Shown one piece after another: positions 62,901 through 64,000 of a DNA stretch of 64,000 bases. The notes beneath the pieces were generated by a model. The model saw only the letters and a list, made by a program, of their open reading frames with translations, made no database searches and had not been told where the DNA came from. The position numbers and the translations under genes are program-made. Position 1 is the first letter of the stretch; each line of letters opens with the position of its first letter. Source of the stretch: Gorsachius magnificus (taxonomy: Eukaryota; Chordata; Aves; Pelecaniformes; Ardeidae); NCBI GenBank assembly GCA_034008185.1, contig CM067084.1:12419385-12483384 (forward strand), in the 5' to 3' direction.

Positions 62901-64000
62901 GTTTCACTGCACTCTGGCCCCGACCCCCAATATGCCCGTCTCCTCTTTTTTTCCTTTCTTTTAGTATCCCATTTTCCTAAGTCTTTCACATTTTCATTTT
63001 GGACTTTAGGACCAGTGCAAAGTCAATGTCTCTTTTCTTTTTCCTTGTGCATATATGAAAACAGTGCCAATTCAAGCAAGAATAAAGGTCATATGGCAGT
63101 GATATTAGCAATAAAGAATACATCCAAAGTTGACTTTTATTTAAATTACTTAAGCATCTACTCTGTACTTTTATTTCTCTGGCATTCCTGTGGGGAATTC
63201 TATCAAACAATTTTTTAAATTATTGTTCAGGCTGATTTGCCTTGAATTTTAACATAAGAAAGAAAACAAAAAGCACACACAAATTACCTGCTTCAGGAAT
63301 ATGCTCTTCCATTAATACAGATGGCCAAGATTTCCATTTACATTAAGAAAGATTATACGACTCCTGTGAAAGAAAGTCATCCCTTAGAATTCTTAATATA
63401 CTTTTCTTAGAAGAATGCGATCCTCAAGATAACAGTTTTTCCTCCAATGAACTAGAATTAGCATGCTCCTGTAACCATGGCAAGTACCAAGCCTACAGCT
63501 TTCCCCCTCCCTGCAACTTAAGCCAAAGCTATTTATATATCTTTGAATGTATAATATGCATTGATACTGTTTTTAACTACATTTCAGCTAATATTTTCAG
63601 ATAAGGTCAGCATGATACCTCACCTGGAGTCCAACTATGTTTTTTGTAGGTACTTTGTAAATTTTTTTTTTTTTTGCCCAATAAATTTCTGAGCTAAAAA
63701 GTCGGTGGACACATTTAAAAAGATAACAACTACTGTGATCATATAACACGATCTCTAGAGATACAGTCAGGCAACAAATGCAATAACTCTGCTATTTTAA
63801 TGGATGCCTCTATGAATATGGACTTAAGGCTTTACATGAGCAAACATAGGGTATTTCATTTACTTTTCAATGATGTCATTTACATTTAACTGCATTTGAA
63901 TGCCCAGGGTGTAAAAACAAAAAAACCCAAAACTTCTGCTCGCTTCTTTCTTAAAGTTCTAAAAAATCCCTTGTAGTCCTTGCAATAATCACACACAGAG
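59940..64000. other. Gene-free AT-rich DNA
   Basis: No supported gene. It contains TG/CA-rich alternating tracts (about 60653-60712 and 61616-61647), T runs and short chance frames. I could not recognise an LTR or other end for the gypsy fossil in the first kilobase. Confidence 0.55.
61616..61647. repeat. 32-bp alternating pyrimidine-purine tract
   Basis: All steps from 61616 to 61647 alternate pyrimidine and purine, with a near-palindromic TGTGC..GCACACACGTGTGC core. It is of the same kind as the tract at 9556-9598 and has Z-DNA or cruciform potential. Confidence 0.85.

Noticed and set aside
1..64000. CRISPR array, operon, tRNA or rRNA genes
   Set aside because: No regularly spaced direct repeats, no ribosome-binding-site-led gene runs, and no cloverleaf or rRNA text recognised; the window is vertebrate.

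Overview
This window looks like AT-rich nuclear DNA from a bird. The best evidence is three 5'-truncated CR1 LINE copies plus a fourth short CR1 tail. The youngest copy ends in the tandem octamer ATTCTATG, which is the hallmark of avian and reptilian CR1. A retroviral-type LTR fragment at about 51.0-51.3 kb resembles a family I remember as common in neoavian birds. I found no complete host gene, rRNA, tRNA or CRISPR array and nothing bacterial. Reading frames elsewhere are short, overlap on both strands and look like chance frames, so the window is best read as a gene desert or the inside of a very large intron.

Layout: 1-7.9 kb is non-coding with two possible ancient amniote repeat scraps near 5.5-6.0 kb. 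A CR1 with a nearly open reverse-transcriptase frame lies at 7950-9130 (+). From 9.1 to 35.9 kb the sequence is non-coding, with a 43-bp perfectly alternating pyrimidine-purine tract at 9.56 kb, homopolymers and several stretches that read like conserved non-coding sequence. A short CR1 tail (-) lies at 35.95 kb. Two CR1 copies of different age lie nose to tail on the minus strand at 44.1-44.6 and 45.0-45.5 kb. An LTR fragment with a TATA-like box is at 51.0-51.35 kb.

The most unusual feature is at about 57.9-59.9 kb (+): a heavily decayed Ty3/gypsy-type pol fossil. In the expected order, and broken by frameshifts and stops, it shows the reverse-transcriptase C-terminal part, the RNase H domain and the C-terminal end of the integrase, including the (SP)AQLLMxRRL signature. 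No part of it appears in any long open frame. Ty3/gypsy elements are rare in bird genomes, so this is either a very old amniote relic or trace of a poorly described avian lineage.

The features do not work together as a pathway. They are successive layers of retroelement insertion (gypsy relic oldest, older CR1, LTR fragment, younger CR1) in otherwise quiet, possibly regulatory, DNA.
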